From a bacterium 210917-SL.2.15 (GTDB lineage Bacteria; Bacillota; Clostridia; Oscillospirales; Oscillospiraceae), in assembly GCA_020555605.1 (NCBI GenBank), contig JAJCJC010000001.1, positions 124,001 to 188,000 on the forward strand: DNA of 64,000 bases, given 5' to 3'. Under the pieces are notes generated by a model. The model ran no database searches, was not told where the DNA came from, and worked only from the letters and a program-made list of their open reading frames with translations. This document shows positions 34,711-42,952 of the stretch, one piece after another (the stretch's first letter is position 1; each line of letters begins with the position of its first letter). The position numbers and the translations under genes were made by a program.

Positions 34711-34739
34711 TTGTTTCCATAAGTAAAATGGGCTACAAT
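34711..34739 (+). promoter_or_regulatory. Predicted ackA promoter
   Basis: TTGTTT, 17-bp spacer, TACAAT, leaving a leader of about 80 bases before the ackA start. Confidence 0.5.
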
Positions 34740-34823
34740 AATACTGCAATTTTATTCTATTCTATTCTGGCGCACATTGCAACGTTTCCCGCGTCGCTAC
34801 ATGAGAAAAAAGGAGATCGAACG

Positions 34824-36029
34824 ATGAACATTTTGGTTATCAACGCAGGCAGCTCTTCCCTGAAATATCAGCTGCTGAACCCTGAAACGGAACAGCTCCT
34901 GGCCAAGGGCCTGTGCGAGCGCATCGGTATCGACGGCAAATTCACCTATAAGCCCCAGCTCGACGGCAAGAAAAAGCTGGACGCCGTGGATGTGGCCATG
35001 CCTACCCATGCCGAGGCCATCCAGACCGTGCTGAACACCCTGGTTGATCCCGAAAACGGCGTGATCGGCTCTATGAAGGAGATCGATGCTGTGGGCCATC
35101 GCGTGGTGCACGGCGGCGAAAAGTTCGCCCACTCCGTAGTGATCAATGACGACGTCATGAAGGCCATCGAAGAGTGCATCCCCCTGGCCCCTCTGCACAA
35201 CCCCGCCAACATCACCGGCATCAAGGCCTGTGAAGAGGTAATGCCCGGCGTGCCCATGGTCGCCGTGTTCGACACCGCGTTCCACCAGACCATGCCCCCC
35301 CGCGCTTATACCTATGCTATCCCTTATGAGTATTATGTCAACGATCATATCCGTCGCTACGGCTTCCACGGCACGTCCCACTCCTATGTGTCCAAGCGCG
35401 CCGCAAAAATTCTGGGCCAGCCCATCGAAACGCTGAAGATCGTCACCTGCCACTTGGGCAACGGCTCCTCTGTGGACGCCATCGCCGGCGGCAAGAGCCT
35501 GGAAACCTCCATGGGCTTCACCCCGCTGGACGGCCTGCCCATGGGCACCCGCTGCGGCTCCATCGACGTTTCCATTATCGAATACCTGATGGAAAACCAC
35601 AACATGTCCATCGAGGATGTGATGAACGTTCTGAACAAGAAGTCCGGCGTGCTGGGCGTTTCCGGTGTTTCCTCCGATTTCCGCGATCTGGAAAAGGCCG
35701 CCGAGGAAGGCAATGAGCGCGCCGCCCTGGCCATCGATATGTTCTGCTACAAGACCCATAAGCGCATCGGCTCCGCCGCCGCCGCCATGAATGGCATCGA
35801 CGTGCTGATTTTCACCGCCGGCGTGGGCGAAAATTCTCCCGAGTTGCGCGAGAAGATTTCCAGCGGTCTGGATTTCATGGGCGTGAAAATCGACCACACC
35901 AAGAACCTGGTGCGCGGCGAGGAAGCCATCGTTTCGACTGACGATTCCCGCGTCAAGATCATGGTGATTCCCACCAACGAAGAGCTGGTGATTGCGCAGG
36001 ATACCGCCCATCTGGTGTCCGCTCAGTAA
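34824..36029 (+). CDS. ackA: Acetate kinase
   Basis: 401 residues; ATG at 34824 after AGGAG. Family motifs: [11 protein letters not shown] (7-17), [39 protein letters not shown] and [14 protein letters not shown]. It converts acetyl phosphate and ADP to acetate and ATP, the main substrate-level ATP step of acetogenic fermentation. No pta is adjacent. A strong terminator follows, and the next gene converging on it is eutP-like, whose Salmonella relative has also been reported as an acetate kinase. Confidence 0.97.
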   Translation: MNILVINAGSSSLKYQLLNPETEQLLAKGLCERIGIDGKFTYKPQLDGKKKLDAVDVAMPTHAEAIQTVLNTLVDPENGVIGSMKEIDAVGHRVVHGGEKFAHSVVINDDVMKAIEECIPLAPLHNPANITGIKACEEVMPGVPMVAVFDTAFHQTMPPRAYTYAIPYEYYVNDHIRRYGFHGTSHSYVSKRAAKILGQPIETLKIVTCHLGNGSSVDAIAGGKSLETSMGFTPLDGLPMGTRCGSIDVSIIEYLMENHNMSIEDVMNVLNKKSGVLGVSGVSSDFRDLEKAAEEGNERAALAIDMFCYKTHKRIGSAAAAMNGIDVLIFTAGVGENSPELREKISSGLDFMGVKIDHTKNLVRGEEAIVSTDDSRVKIMVIPTNEELVIAQDTAHLVSAQ

Positions 36030-36047
36030 GCTCTCTCAAAAAGGCTG

Positions 36048-36089
36048 CGTTCCGTCCTCTGAAACCGTTCAGAGGACGGAACGTTTTTT
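36048..36089 (+). terminator. ackA terminator
   Basis: Sixteen-base-pair stem (CGTTCCGTCCTCTGAA with its complement), four-base loop and six T. Confidence 0.92.
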
Positions 36090-36100
36090 GCCCAGATTAA

Positions 36101-36137
36101 AAAACCTCCGAACGGCATCCCGCTGTCCGGAGGTTTT
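36101..36137 (-). terminator. Terminator overlapping the end of eutP
   Basis: AAAACCTCCG pairs with CGGAGGTTTT, followed on the minus strand by further T. It overlaps the eutP stop codon. Confidence 0.75.
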
Positions 36138-36807
36138 AGATTTCATTTTTAAAGCGGACATGGGTTTTGGCAGGCACATCTTTGGAAGGAAAGACGCTCT
36201 CGCCGTCGGCTGTAATCTCGCGGCCCAGCACATCCTCGCCCACCACGACAGTTTTGAAAGCCCGTTTTTTCTCAAGCTCATCCTGCTGTGTCATCTTCTC
36301 ATCCACAGAGCTGTAACTTCCGCCCTCGCGGTTGAACGTATCCATCTGCTCCTTTGCCTTCTCCCACGGCATCACGTCCCCTTCCTCACGCAGGTATTCC
36401 AACAATTCCGGAATCCCTTCGCCGCTGTAGGAGCTGATATAAAAAATCTTGCGGCAACCAGCCAGCTTCAGCCATTCTGCCGCCCGCTTCGGGTTGGCCA
36501 GCCGGTGATCAATCTTTGTAACGATACCGATCACCTCACGGTTGGCCAACACGGTGACCGAGGGAGGATACAAGGAATACGGTTCGATCGCGCTGAGGAG
36601 CAGCCCCACCACATCGGCCTCATAGGAATAGGTCGCCAGCGCACCGCCCAGGCGGTTCGTTTCGGCATATTCGCCGGGAGTATCGATAATGACATCAAAC
36701 GTGTTGACATACTGCGTCTTGTGGTAAGTGACCGTTTCACCGCGCATGGCCTGGGTCAGCGATGTTTTCCCGCATTCGCTGCGCCCAATAAAAATAATTT
36801 TGCGCAT
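36136..36807 (-). CDS. eutP: EutP/PduV-type small GTPase-like protein
   Basis: 223 residues. P-loop GRSECGKTS (8-16), DTPGEYAE (switch II-like) and VTKIDH (NKxD equivalent) are the EutP/PduV signature. Family members are about 150 residues; this one has roughly 70 extra, Lys/Glu-rich C-terminal residues. EutP/PduV proteins associate with ethanolamine or propanediol microcompartments, and EutP of Salmonella was reported to have acetate kinase activity. It lies 29 bp after eutS and converges with ackA. No other microcompartment gene is in the window. Confidence 0.85.
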   Translation of the reverse strand: MRKIIFIGRSECGKTSLTQAMRGETVTYHKTQYVNTFDVIIDTPGEYAETNRLGGALATYSYEADVVGLLLSAIEPYSLYPPSVTVLANREVIGIVTKIDHRLANPKRAAEWLKLAGCRKIFYISSYSGEGIPELLEYLREEGDVMPWEKAKEQMDTFNREGGSYSSVDEKMTQQDELEKKRAFKTVVVGEDVLGREITADGESVFPSKDVPAKTHVRFKNEI

Positions 36808-36836
36808 ACGCTCCGTCCTTTAATTCATGATGGCGT

Positions 36837-37226
36837 TTACCGCTTGGTAATGCGGCAGGCCGCAAATCCCATTTCATCGCGGAAATAGCGGACGATTTCA
36901 TCCACGGCGGTAGTCACCTCGGCCAACTCGCCGGTGATGATCAGCGTTCCGGAAAAACGGTCCACAAAACCCAAATAGATATCCGCCGCTTTTGTGGCAA
37001 TATCCGCCGCGATGATCGAGGACTCGTAGGGCACTACTGTTAAAATGCCGATGGCCGCGCCGTCGTAGTCGATATCGGGGTTCAGGCCCAGCTTTTGATA
37101 AATAATCGGTTGCGGGCCGCCGATAATATGCGCCAGGGAGATCTGGTTTCCGGGCACCTGCTCCTGGATGATGCGAAGTCTCCCCTCATCGTCCGACGGC
37201 AGCAGGTCTTTAATATCCACACCCAT
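36837..37226 (-). CDS. eutS: EutS/PduU-type microcompartment shell protein
   Basis: 129 residues; circularly permuted BMC domain. Recognised by RIIQEQVPGNQISLAHIIGG, GAAIGILTVVPYESSIIAAD and GFVDRFSGTLIITGE. The first 17 residues are an extension relative to usual EutS. EutS/PduU hexamers are minor shell tiles. GGAGG precedes the ATG. A palindromic stretch (about 37272-37303, inner ACTATATAGT) just upstream is a possible operator. It is the only shell gene in the window, so the rest of a compartment, if any, is elsewhere. Confidence 0.88.
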   Translation of the reverse strand: MGVDIKDLLPSDDEGRLRIIQEQVPGNQISLAHIIGGPQPIIYQKLGLNPDIDYDGAAIGILTVVPYESSIIAADIATKAADIYLGFVDRFSGTLIITGELAEVTTAVDEIVRYFRDEMGFAACRITKR

Positions 37227-37714
37227 GATAAACGCTGCCTCCTTTTACAGAATTTGTACATGAAAGAGCTTCCCGCCACACTATATAGTGCTTGTGGGAA
37301 GTATCAAAAAGTATGTAAGATTACATTTATATTTTAGTCCAAATGCCGGAGATGTCAATGCGGCAGCACATAATTTTCATATTCCGTCCAAGAATCCGTC
37401 GCAAAAATCCAAGAGTTTTTAAAAAATTGGATTTTTGCATATTAATAGGAGAAAGAAAACTTCTTTCTTCCTCACACAACAAACCGCCCGCCGCAGAAGA
37501 GGGGGATCTTCCGCGGCGGGCCGGTTCGCTTGGTATGGACCGGCGGCGACACACACAACACCGCCGGCAGTCTTTTTGAAAAGAGAGAGAGTAGTCAAAC
37601 GGGAAAGGGGGAATTTCCTGTTTGCATGATTAGAATACCATGCCAGTAAAGAAAAGTGATGAAGAAATTTTGAAAGAATCATGAACAAAGTGTGAATTCG
37701 AAAAAAGCGCACGC
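37227..37714. other. 488-bp intergenic region between eutS and the MalY-like gene
   Basis: No supported gene. It holds the eutS leader with a palindrome (37272-37303) and two GC-rich hairpins (37483-37523 and 37540-37567). The first is followed on the minus strand by TTTGTTG and probably terminates the upstream aminotransferase transcript. Confidence 0.5.
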
Positions 37715-38890
37715 TCAGGCGAGGCACGCCGCGCGCAGCCGTTCCATGGCCCGCACCAGGACACGACGGGGACAGGCAAGGTTAATGCGCTCAAAGCCCG
37801 CGCCCTCCTGCCCGAACAGATATCCTTCGTCAAAGAAAAGCCCATGGCTCGTCATGCGCGCCTCCAGGGCATCCTGCTCCAAGCCAAGCGCCCTGCAGTC
37901 GAGCCACTGCAGGTACGTTCCCTCCAGCGCTGCTGCGTACAGCTGCGGCAGCTCGCGTGCGATGAACTCCTGCACAAAGCGGCGGTTTCCGTCAAGATAG
38001 TCCAGCAGGGCTTCCAGCCACGGCTCCGCCTGGTCATAAGCCGCCTGGCAGGCCACATAGCCAAAGGGGTTCAGGCTTGGGGTGGCGTCGATGCGCAGCT
38101 CCCGGAGAAAGCGCTCCCGCAACGTCCGATCCCGGATCACGATATTGCTCAGGTTCATCCCCGCCAGATTAAAGGTCTTGCTGGGCGCGGTGCACAAGAT
38201 AGTGCGCCCGGCGATCTCACCCTTCAGCGTGCCGAAAGACGTATGCGTATGGCCCGGGAATACCAGATCGAAATGGATCTCGTCGGCGATCACGAACAGA
38301 CCGTATCGCTCTGCGATCTCAGCCATTGCCCGCACCTCGTCCGCCGTCCACACACGGCCCACGGGGTTGTGGGGACTACACAGCAGCAACACTTTGTTCT
38401 CCCTGCGGCTGGCCAGCGTCTCCAGCAGCGCAAAATCAATGCTATAACGCCCATCTTCATACCGCAGCGGACAAGAAACCACAGTGCGGTCCGTATCGCA
38501 GATCACGCGGTAAAAAGGATAATAGACCGGCGTCAGAAGGATAACCCCCTCCCCCGCCTCCGTCACCGCCCGAATCGCCCGGGACAGGGCATAGACCACG
38601 CCGGGCGTCTGCACCAGCTCTTCCGGGGAAACAGACAGTCCGTGGCGGCGGTGCAAAAAAGAGCAGACGCTCTCATGGAATCCTTCCGGCGCCCCGGAAT
38701 AACCGGGGATCTGCGTATCGATATACTGATGCAGCGCCGCCCGGATCTCGGGGGCGATGACAAACTCCATATCCGCCACGGAAAGCGGGGCCGCATCCTC
38801 CGGCGCGTCCGGCTGTGCCCGGCGCATCATATCCCATTTCAGCGCACCGGCGCGGCGCCGGTCCACCAGAGTTTCAAAATCATACTCCAT
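37715..38890 (-). CDS. MalY/PatB-type PLP-dependent lyase/aminotransferase
   Basis: About 391 residues from MEYDFETL. An ATG five codons upstream sits directly against the AAAGG site and is less likely. Fold-type I aminotransferase: LSVADMEF, CSPHNPVGR, IADEIHFDLV and PLP-lysine in TAPSKTFNLAGM. This is the cystathionine beta-lyase subgroup. It cleaves cystathionine or cysteine conjugates to ammonia, pyruvate and a thiol; a regulatory side role as in MalY is possible. No methionine genes adjoin it. Confidence 0.88.
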   Translation of the reverse strand: MEYDFETLVDRRRAGALKWDMMRRAQPDAPEDAAPLSVADMEFVIAPEIRAALHQYIDTQIPGYSGAPEGFHESVCSFLHRRHGLSVSPEELVQTPGVVYALSRAIRAVTEAGEGVILLTPVYYPFYRVICDTDRTVVSCPLRYEDGRYSIDFALLETLASRRENKVLLLCSPHNPVGRVWTADEVRAMAEIAERYGLFVIADEIHFDLVFPGHTHTSFGTLKGEIAGRTILCTAPSKTFNLAGMNLSNIVIRDRTLRERFLRELRIDATPSLNPFGYVACQAAYDQAEPWLEALLDYLDGNRRFVQEFIARELPQLYAAALEGTYLQWLDCRALGLEQDALEARMTSHGLFFDEGYLFGQEGAGFERINLACPRRVLVRAMERLRAACLA

Positions 38891-38950
38891 ACAGCATTGA
38901 CACATCCTTTGCTTATTGGTTTTCCGTTCTCAAAATGTCCGCAGCGGTGA

Positions 38951-39373
38951 TTACTCTACACCCTCCACAGTGATATTGTCCGTGCCGTGGGCTTCAAACT
39001 CGTCAAGATAGGCGTCGATCCGTCGGTTCAGATCCACCATGCCCTCTGGCGTCTCCGCGGCAATTCCCTCCACTTCCATATCCCGTCGGGCAAGCTCTTC
39101 GGCCAGGATCTCGTAAAACACCGTATCCTCATAGGCCATGATCGCCTCGTGGATACCGCCCTCGTTGAAGGCGCGGGAGGGCACCGCCACACCGCGGACC
39201 ACATCCACCAAATCCGGCATATCGTGTAGCAGGCACTGGGAAAACAGCAGGCTTTCCACCTGGTCATACACCCGTATGCGGTCGCCGCCCCGGGCGGAAT
39301 TGAGCACCCAGTTGCCGATATATACCATGTCCAGCAGGCGGCGAAACTGCTTTTCACTCATCTTGATCTCCAT
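38951..39373 (-). CDS. Hypothetical 140-residue cytoplasmic protein
   Basis: Start at the ATG 39371-39373 with GAAGGAG upstream. Acidic and helical, no signal or membrane segment, with conserved-looking MSEKQFRRLLDMVYIGNWVL at the start. I recognise no named domain. It lies between the MalY-like gene (same strand, 60 bp) and divergent murI. Confidence 0.65.
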   Translation of the reverse strand: MEIKMSEKQFRRLLDMVYIGNWVLNSARGGDRIRVYDQVESLLFSQCLLHDMPDLVDVVRGVAVPSRAFNEGGIHEAIMAYEDTVFYEILAEELARRDMEVEGIAAETPEGMVDLNRRIDAYLDEFEAHGTDNITVEGVE

Positions 39374-39604
39374 ATCGCTCCTTCTTTCCTTGCTCCGTGG
39401 CAAATCGCTCCGTATTCGCGGATGCTATTGTAACAAATTACGTGTTAAAATACCAGCACTGCTTGATATAAAGAGCAATTTTTTGAAAAAGAGCAGTGAA
39501 TTTACCGGTTTTGACTTGCCGCAGGCTGGAATATCAAGTATAATATGTGGTTGTCTATAATAAGCATCAATCGGTACCATGTTTTGAAGAGAGGAGCGGG
39601 GCGT

Positions 39605-40420
39605 ATGGATCATCGGCCAATCGGCGTATTCGATTCCGGCCTGGGAGGGCTGACCGCCGTGCGGGAGCTGATGCAGCTACTGCCGCGGGAGGATATCATC
39701 TACTTTGGCGATACCGCCCGGGTGCCTTACGGCGTGCGCTCCCCGGAAACCATTCTGAAATTTGCCCGTCAGGACATGAATTTCCTGTGCTCTTACGATC
39801 TCAAGGCGGTAGTGATCGCCTGCGGCACGGTGAGCACCACGTCTCTGTCCACCCTGCGCAGGGAATACCATCTTCCTATCATCGGCGTGGTGGAACCAAC
39901 GGCCGCGCAGGCGGCCCGCGCCACCAAAAGCGGACGCATCGGCCTGATCGCCACAGCCGCTTCCATCCGTTCCGGCGCCTACGAAAGAAAGATTGCCGCA
40001 CAGCGGCCCGGGGCAACGGTATACGGCAAGGCCTGTCCTCTGTTTGTACCCTTAGTGGAAAACGGGCGCTTTCAGGTGGGGGACCCTGTCATCGAAACCG
40101 TAGCCCGGGAATATTTGCAGAGCATGCAGGACGCCGACGTGGATACCCTGATTCTGGGCTGCACCCACTATCCGCTGCTCAGCGACGTCATCGGCCACAT
40201 TATGGGACCGGATGTGACGCTCATCAATTCCGGCCGCGAAGCAGCCCGGGCACTGCAGGCCCTGCTCGCCGACAGCGACTGTCTGAACGAAAGCCAGGCA
40301 CACGGCGACACCTCCTATTTTGTCAGCGATACGGTGGACGGCTTTGAGGAGATGGCTGGGTTGTTCCTGCGCAGTGACCTCAAAGGCATGGTGCAGCAGA
40401 TCAATATTGAAAAATACTGA
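39605..40420 (+). CDS. murI: Glutamate racemase
   Basis: 271 residues from the ATG at 39605. Motifs: FDSGLGGLTAVREL (9-22), YFGDTARVPYG, first catalytic Cys73 in ACGTVS and second Cys186 with His188 in LGCTHYPLL. It interconverts L- and D-glutamate for peptidoglycan stems. The usual ACNT is ACGT here, a variation seen in some Clostridia. It starts the murI-ywiB-argS run on the plus strand. Confidence 0.95.
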   Translation: MDHRPIGVFDSGLGGLTAVRELMQLLPREDIIYFGDTARVPYGVRSPETILKFARQDMNFLCSYDLKAVVIACGTVSTTSLSTLRREYHLPIIGVVEPTAAQAARATKSGRIGLIATAASIRSGAYERKIAAQRPGATVYGKACPLFVPLVENGRFQVGDPVIETVAREYLQSMQDADVDTLILGCTHYPLLSDVIGHIMGPDVTLINSGREAARALQALLADSDCLNESQAHGDTSYFVSDTVDGFEEMAGLFLRSDLKGMVQQINIEKY

Positions 40421-40455
40421 AAATGGATATCCTAAAAGGGAAACAGGAGAACACA

Positions 40456-40926
40456 ATGCAGCAACAGGTAATGATCTCCATTCGCGGAGAGCAGGAATAC
40501 GAAGGCACCGAAAAAGATGTTACGGAATTTGTGACCGAGGGCACGCTGACCTCCACCGATTACGGCTATGCTCTGGAATACGACGAAAGCGCCCTGACAG
40601 GCATGGAAGGCACGCATACGGCTTTTGAGATCCATCCCAACTCCGTATCCCTGATACGCACCGGGCGTTTTCACTCCCAGATGATCTTTGAGCGGGACAA
40701 AAAGCATTACTCCCTCTATGAGACCCCCTACGGCGCCATGACTCTCGACATTGTGACCCACACTCTGCGCGCCGACCTGGACGAAACGGGCGGCGAACTG
40801 GAAATCCGCTACGCCATCGAGATCGAGCACCAGATGACCGGCACGAGCCGCTTTTTCATCCAGGTGTGCCAAAACATCGCGGCGGAGACAGAAAAGCAGA
40901 AAGTAAAAAACGGCAAAGGATGGTAA
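40456..40926 (+). CDS. YwiB-like DUF1934 protein
   Basis: 156 residues; ATG at 40456 after CAGGAG. Beta-barrel, lipocalin-like family DUF1934; it shows YALEYDESALTGMEGT, YETPYGAMTLDI and LEIRYAIEIEHQ. It is encoded immediately before argS, as ywiB is in Bacillus, and overlaps or abuts its start. Function of the family unknown. Confidence 0.85.
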   Translation: MQQQVMISIRGEQEYEGTEKDVTEFVTEGTLTSTDYGYALEYDESALTGMEGTHTAFEIHPNSVSLIRTGRFHSQMIFERDKKHYSLYETPYGAMTLDIVTHTLRADLDETGGELEIRYAIEIEHQMTGTSRFFIQVCQNIAAETEKQKVKNGKGW

Positions 40927-40931
40927 AAAAG

Positions 40932-42686
40932 ATGATCAATATGATTCAAAGTGCCAAGGAGCAGGTTGCGCAACTGGTGGCCGCCAGCTATGCGCGCGCC
41001 GTGGAAAAGGGCCTTCTCAGCACAGCGCAGGGCGAGATCCGCGGCAGTGTAGAAGTGCCCAAGGACAGCCGCAACGGCGATTACACCTCGAATTTTGCGT
41101 TAGCCGGCGCCAAGGCGCTGGGCATGCGTCCCCGGGATCTGGCGCAGATCCTGTGCGACAATCTGGACTTGAGCGGTTCCTATTTTGAAAAAGCGGAGAT
41201 CGCCGGCCCCGGCTTTTTGAATTTCACCGTCAGCAGCAGATGGTACGGCGACGTTCTGGCCGCCGTAGAGGCAGAGGGGAGAGACTACGGCTCTTCCGAA
41301 GCGCTGGCGGGACAGAAGATCATGGTGGAATTCGTTTCCGCCAACCCCACCGGCCCCATGCATATGGGCAACGCCCGCGGCGGCGTGCTGGGCGACACCC
41401 TGGCCAATGTTCTTTCCCACAACGGCTGCGCAGCCTGGAAGGAATTTTACGTCAACGACGCGGGAAACCAGATTGCCAAATTTGCCCACTCCATCTATGC
41501 CCGCTGCATGCAGCTGACATTGGGCGAGGAAAACTACCCCTTCCCTGAAGAGGGCTACCATGGCGAGGACATCAAAGAACTGGCCCGGGGCTTCCTAGCC
41601 CAGGCCGGCGGCACTTTCCCCGGCGAAACGGCACAAGACGCTTGGGAGACCGCCATGGCTGAATACGGACTGAGCATCAACATCCCCAAAATGCAGGAAG
41701 ACCTGCGCAAATACGGCATTGAGTACGACCAGTGGTTCCTGGAATCGGAACTGCACAACAGTGGATACGTAGCCGAAACCGTGGCTGTGCTGACGGACAA
41801 GGGCTGGACCTACGAAAAGGACGGCGCACTGTGGCTGAGCACCACCGCCTTGCTGAAAGAAAAATTCCTGCGCGAAGGGAAAACCCAGGCCCAAGTGGAC
41901 AAGCTGGAACTGAAGGATGACGTGCTCCGCCGTGCCAACGGTTTTTACACCTATTTCGCCGCCGATATCGCCTATCACCGCAACAAATTTGAAAAGCGTG
42001 GCTTCGATAAGGTCATCAATGTCTGGGGCGCCGACCATCACGGCCATGTGGCCCGCCTGCAGGCAGCTCTGGATGGTCTCGGCTTGGACGGCTCCGGCCG
42101 CCTTGTGATCGTGCTGATGCAGCTGGTGAACCTGCTGCAGGACGGCAAACCCGTGCGCATGTCCAAGCGCACCGGCAAGGCCATTGCTCTGCATGACCTG
42201 CTCGATGAGATCAGCGTGGATGCCGCCCGTTACTATTTCAACAATCGTGTGCCCAACAGTCCCTTGGACTTTGATCTGGGACTGGCCGTCCGTGAGGACA
42301 GCGAAAACCCTGTTTACTATGTGCAGTATGCCCACGCCCGCATTTGCAGCCTGCGTAAAGCAATGCAGGAAGAAGGCGCGTCCCTGCCCGCCATAGCTGA
42401 CACGGACGTCTCCCTGCTCAGCGACGAGGCAGCCCGGGAGCTGATCAAGCAAATTTCCCAGTATCCCGAAGAACTGCGTCTGGCCGCCCGGGACTACGAT
42501 CCCTCTTATATCAACCGGTATCTTGTCAATCTGGCCGCCCGCTTCCACAAGTTCTACCACGACGACCGCATCAAAGGCGAAGCCCCTGCCGTGCGGGACG
42601 CCCGCTGGAAGCTGGCCGACACCGTACGCACCGTACTGGAAAACGGTCTGGACGTCATCGGCGTAAGCGCGCCGGAGCGAATGTAA
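40932..42686 (+). CDS. argS: Arginyl-tRNA synthetase
   Basis: 584 residues from the ATG at 40932, chosen for AAAGGA at 40915-40920; other ATGs lie at 40920 and 40941. It has an N-terminal tRNA-recognition domain, the class I HIGH variant HMGN in SANPTGPMHMGNARGG, KMSKS variant RMSKRTG, and the anticodon-binding DALR domain near the C-terminus. It charges tRNA-Arg. A clear terminator follows the stop. Confidence 0.96.
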   Translation: MINMIQSAKEQVAQLVAASYARAVEKGLLSTAQGEIRGSVEVPKDSRNGDYTSNFALAGAKALGMRPRDLAQILCDNLDLSGSYFEKAEIAGPGFLNFTVSSRWYGDVLAAVEAEGRDYGSSEALAGQKIMVEFVSANPTGPMHMGNARGGVLGDTLANVLSHNGCAAWKEFYVNDAGNQIAKFAHSIYARCMQLTLGEENYPFPEEGYHGEDIKELARGFLAQAGGTFPGETAQDAWETAMAEYGLSINIPKMQEDLRKYGIEYDQWFLESELHNSGYVAETVAVLTDKGWTYEKDGALWLSTTALLKEKFLREGKTQAQVDKLELKDDVLRRANGFYTYFAADIAYHRNKFEKRGFDKVINVWGADHHGHVARLQAALDGLGLDGSGRLVIVLMQLVNLLQDGKPVRMSKRTGKAIALHDLLDEISVDAARYYFNNRVPNSPLDFDLGLAVREDSENPVYYVQYAHARICSLRKAMQEEGASLPAIADTDVSLLSDEAARELIKQISQYPEELRLAARDYDPSYINRYLVNLAARFHKFYHDDRIKGEAPAVRDARWKLADTVRTVLENGLDVIGVSAPERM

Positions 42687-42710
42687 TTCTTTGAACCATA
42701 CCAGCCCAAA

Positions 42711-42751
42711 AAGCGCCATGTGAAGGGAATACTTTCACATGGCGCTTTTTT
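42711..42751 (+). terminator. argS terminator
   Basis: Fourteen-base-pair stem (AAGCGCCATGTGAA with its complement) followed by seven T. Confidence 0.88.
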
Positions 42752-42783
42752 AGTGCCCGGGACATCTCCCCGTCCTCCCCCGC

Positions 42784-42941
42784 TTGACGCTTCCCGGCCA
42801 TAGCCTTTATAATGGATGCAGAAGCAATTTGGAAAAGGAGGCCCTGTTCTGGACGCCAAGCAAAGCTGAGACGAAGATTTTATAAATCCAAGCTGAATTG
42901 ACAAAAAAGGCACAGGCCGCGCAGCGGTCTGTGCCTTTTTT
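42784..42941 (+). ncRNA. Candidate short transcript (small RNA or tiny peptide gene)
   Basis: TTGACG, 18-bp spacer and TATAAT (42808-42813) form a strong promoter in the argS/SLH gap. About 110 bases downstream a strong stem (42903-42941) ends in T-runs for both strands. A purine-rich ribosome-like site (42831-42841) is present, but no good start codon follows. A 29-codon frame from 42812 overlaps the -10 box and so would not be on this transcript. Most likely an untranslated RNA. Confidence 0.4.
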
Positions 42942-42952
42942 CTGCTTTTCCG

